NCBI GenBank assembly: GCA_964030475.1
Contig: CAXIPT010000001.1
Coordinates: 1,169,681 to 1,233,680 of the forward strand
Length of the DNA stretch: 64,000 nt
From: Tethya wilhelma
Lineage: Eukaryota > Porifera > Demospongiae > Tethyida > Tethyidae
Direction: 5' to 3'
Shown piece by piece: positions 63,277 through 64,000 of the stretch. How positions within the stretch are numbered: position 1 is the first letter of the stretch; every line of letters begins with the position of its first letter. The notes under the pieces were generated by a model, which did no database searches, was not told the origin of the DNA, and saw only the letters and a program-made list of their open reading frames with translations. The position numbers and the translations under genes were made by a program.

Positions 63277-64000
63277 ATGCTGCATATCTCATTACTCCTA
63301 TGTTTCTTTTTCCTAGCAAGTCAGGCTGGAGGGGAGGAGTTCTGGATGAGACCAAACAAAACAGTGAGCTGCCCTCATGAGGATAACTGTATAACTCTCT
63401 CTGACATGGTTGCTAACAATTCCAAGTATAATAACATTCTTAACCTGACTATCCACATACTATTTGGTATACATAGACCTAATCAAAGTAATTGGATAAC
63501 ATTAAACCCAACAGACCCATATTATGTGTCCTTCATTGGCCATCCTAACCACTGCAATGAACTATATTGTGATGTAGTCATTGAATGTGAACCATTTGAC
63601 ACTGGAATAGCTATCAATGGTGCCAGTCAAGTCTATTTCACAAACTTCATGATAAAGAAATGCGGTTTACAGATAACTAAAGAAACCATAATGTACGAAA
63701 AAGGGTCTCTAATAAATTTCTTTTTACTAAGCAGAACAGCAATGCTGCTTAATGGTGTGTATAACTTATCAATGATAAACATTCACATAAATGAAAGTAA
63801 GCGCTATGGCTTGTTTGTTTTCAGACAATTAGGAAATGCAGACATTGAAAATTGTTCATTCAAATTTAGCAACTGGAATACTACAAAACCAGGTGGAAAC
63901 ATCTTTCTTTTAGTCAACTGCAGTTTTAAATTATGCATGCTATCTATTAAACATTCTGTGGTTTCTTATGGCAGGAATGGTCAACGGAGTCTAAATAGGG
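63277..64000 (+). CDS. Beta-helix membrane protein, cluster gene 6, 5' part (runs off the window)
   Basis: From the ATG at 63277-63279 the frame stays open for 241 codons to the window end. MLHISLLLCFFFLASQAGG is a signal peptide, followed by the family block FWMRPNKTVSCPHEDNC and SFIGHPNHCNELYCD, VIECEPFD, and beta-helix coils with ENCSFKFSNWN and GGNIFLLVNC. No defect is seen so far. It is closest to copies 3 and 4 in this part. Confidence 0.87.
   Translation, partial: MLHISLLLCFFFLASQAGGEEFWMRPNKTVSCPHEDNCITLSDMVANNSKYNNILNLTIHILFGIHRPNQSNWITLNPTDPYYVSFIGHPNHCNELYCDVVIECEPFDTGIAINGASQVYFTNFMIKKCGLQITKETIMYEKGSLINFFLLSRTAMLLNGVYNLSMINIHINESKRYGLFVFRQLGNADIENCSFKFSNWNTTKPGGNIFLLVNCSFKLCMLSIKHSVVSYGRNGQRSLNR

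Noticed and set aside
39788..64000. Bacterial contamination, because the proteins look like Chlamydia Pmp
   Set aside because: There is no Pmp autotransporter barrel; the C-terminus is a helical polytopic domain, base composition is like the rest, and remnants are mixed with spliced dynein sequence.

Overview
The window is animal nuclear DNA, AT-rich, with short spliced exons, many small transposons and long (CA/GT)n tracts. The protein content fits a sponge, most likely a demosponge such as Amphimedon queenslandica: a NACHT/NLR piece, a Death-domain gene, a tyrosine-kinase-like kinase, an AbfB-type domain, an axonemal dynein, and a tandem family of very large beta-helix/multi-pass membrane proteins. 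The species assignment is inference; nothing here was searched against a database.

Layout. 1-537: minus-strand micro-exons. 538-3217: 5' part of a pogo-like transposon (TE1, copy A). 5366-6013: truncated protein kinase. 6145-7043 (-): first three exons of an NTMT1-like N-terminal methyltransferase. 7191-7673 (+): an AIG1-like GTPase gene, head to head with NTMT1 and cut by TE1 copy B at a TA dinucleotide. 9742-11616: intact pogo/Tigger transposase, followed at 12311-13291 by exons for an Ulp1-like cysteine protease plus PHD finger that could be spliced to it in frame. 13414-13818: NACHT and AbfB fragments. 14210-14702 and 17154-19816: micro-exons, and a minus-strand gene whose second exon encodes a Death domain and which runs into the same micro-exon array. 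15585-25551: a dense set of small transposons, a 5'-truncated LINE and two large palindromes. 26415-27667 (+): the best micro-exon array, complete to its stop codon, with an inverted partial copy at 30392-32008. 28902-29285 (-): a small secreted acidic protein. 33345-37727 (-): 17 exons of an outer-arm axonemal dynein heavy chain covering AAA1 to beyond AAA3. 39788-64000 (+): the beta-helix membrane protein cluster, with three intact genes, two clear pseudogenes, one frameshifted copy and one gene running off the end. A further fragment lies at 32057-33293.

The two most unusual systems are these. First, a tandem array of 36-66 nt micro-exons, all phase 1 to phase 1 and nearly all multiples of three, separated by introns that are mostly microsatellite; it forms the repetitive tail of a Death-domain protein. 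Second, the cluster of single-exon giant receptors, in which the extracellular beta-helix part diverges while the membrane part is kept nearly identical between copies.

Caution: there are seven runs of N (six are a single N), and most coincide with an abrupt change of gene or strand, usually at a microsatellite or other repeat. Order and orientation across those points (6014, 13372, 14589, 26342-26388, 30194, 32056, 33294) should not be trusted.
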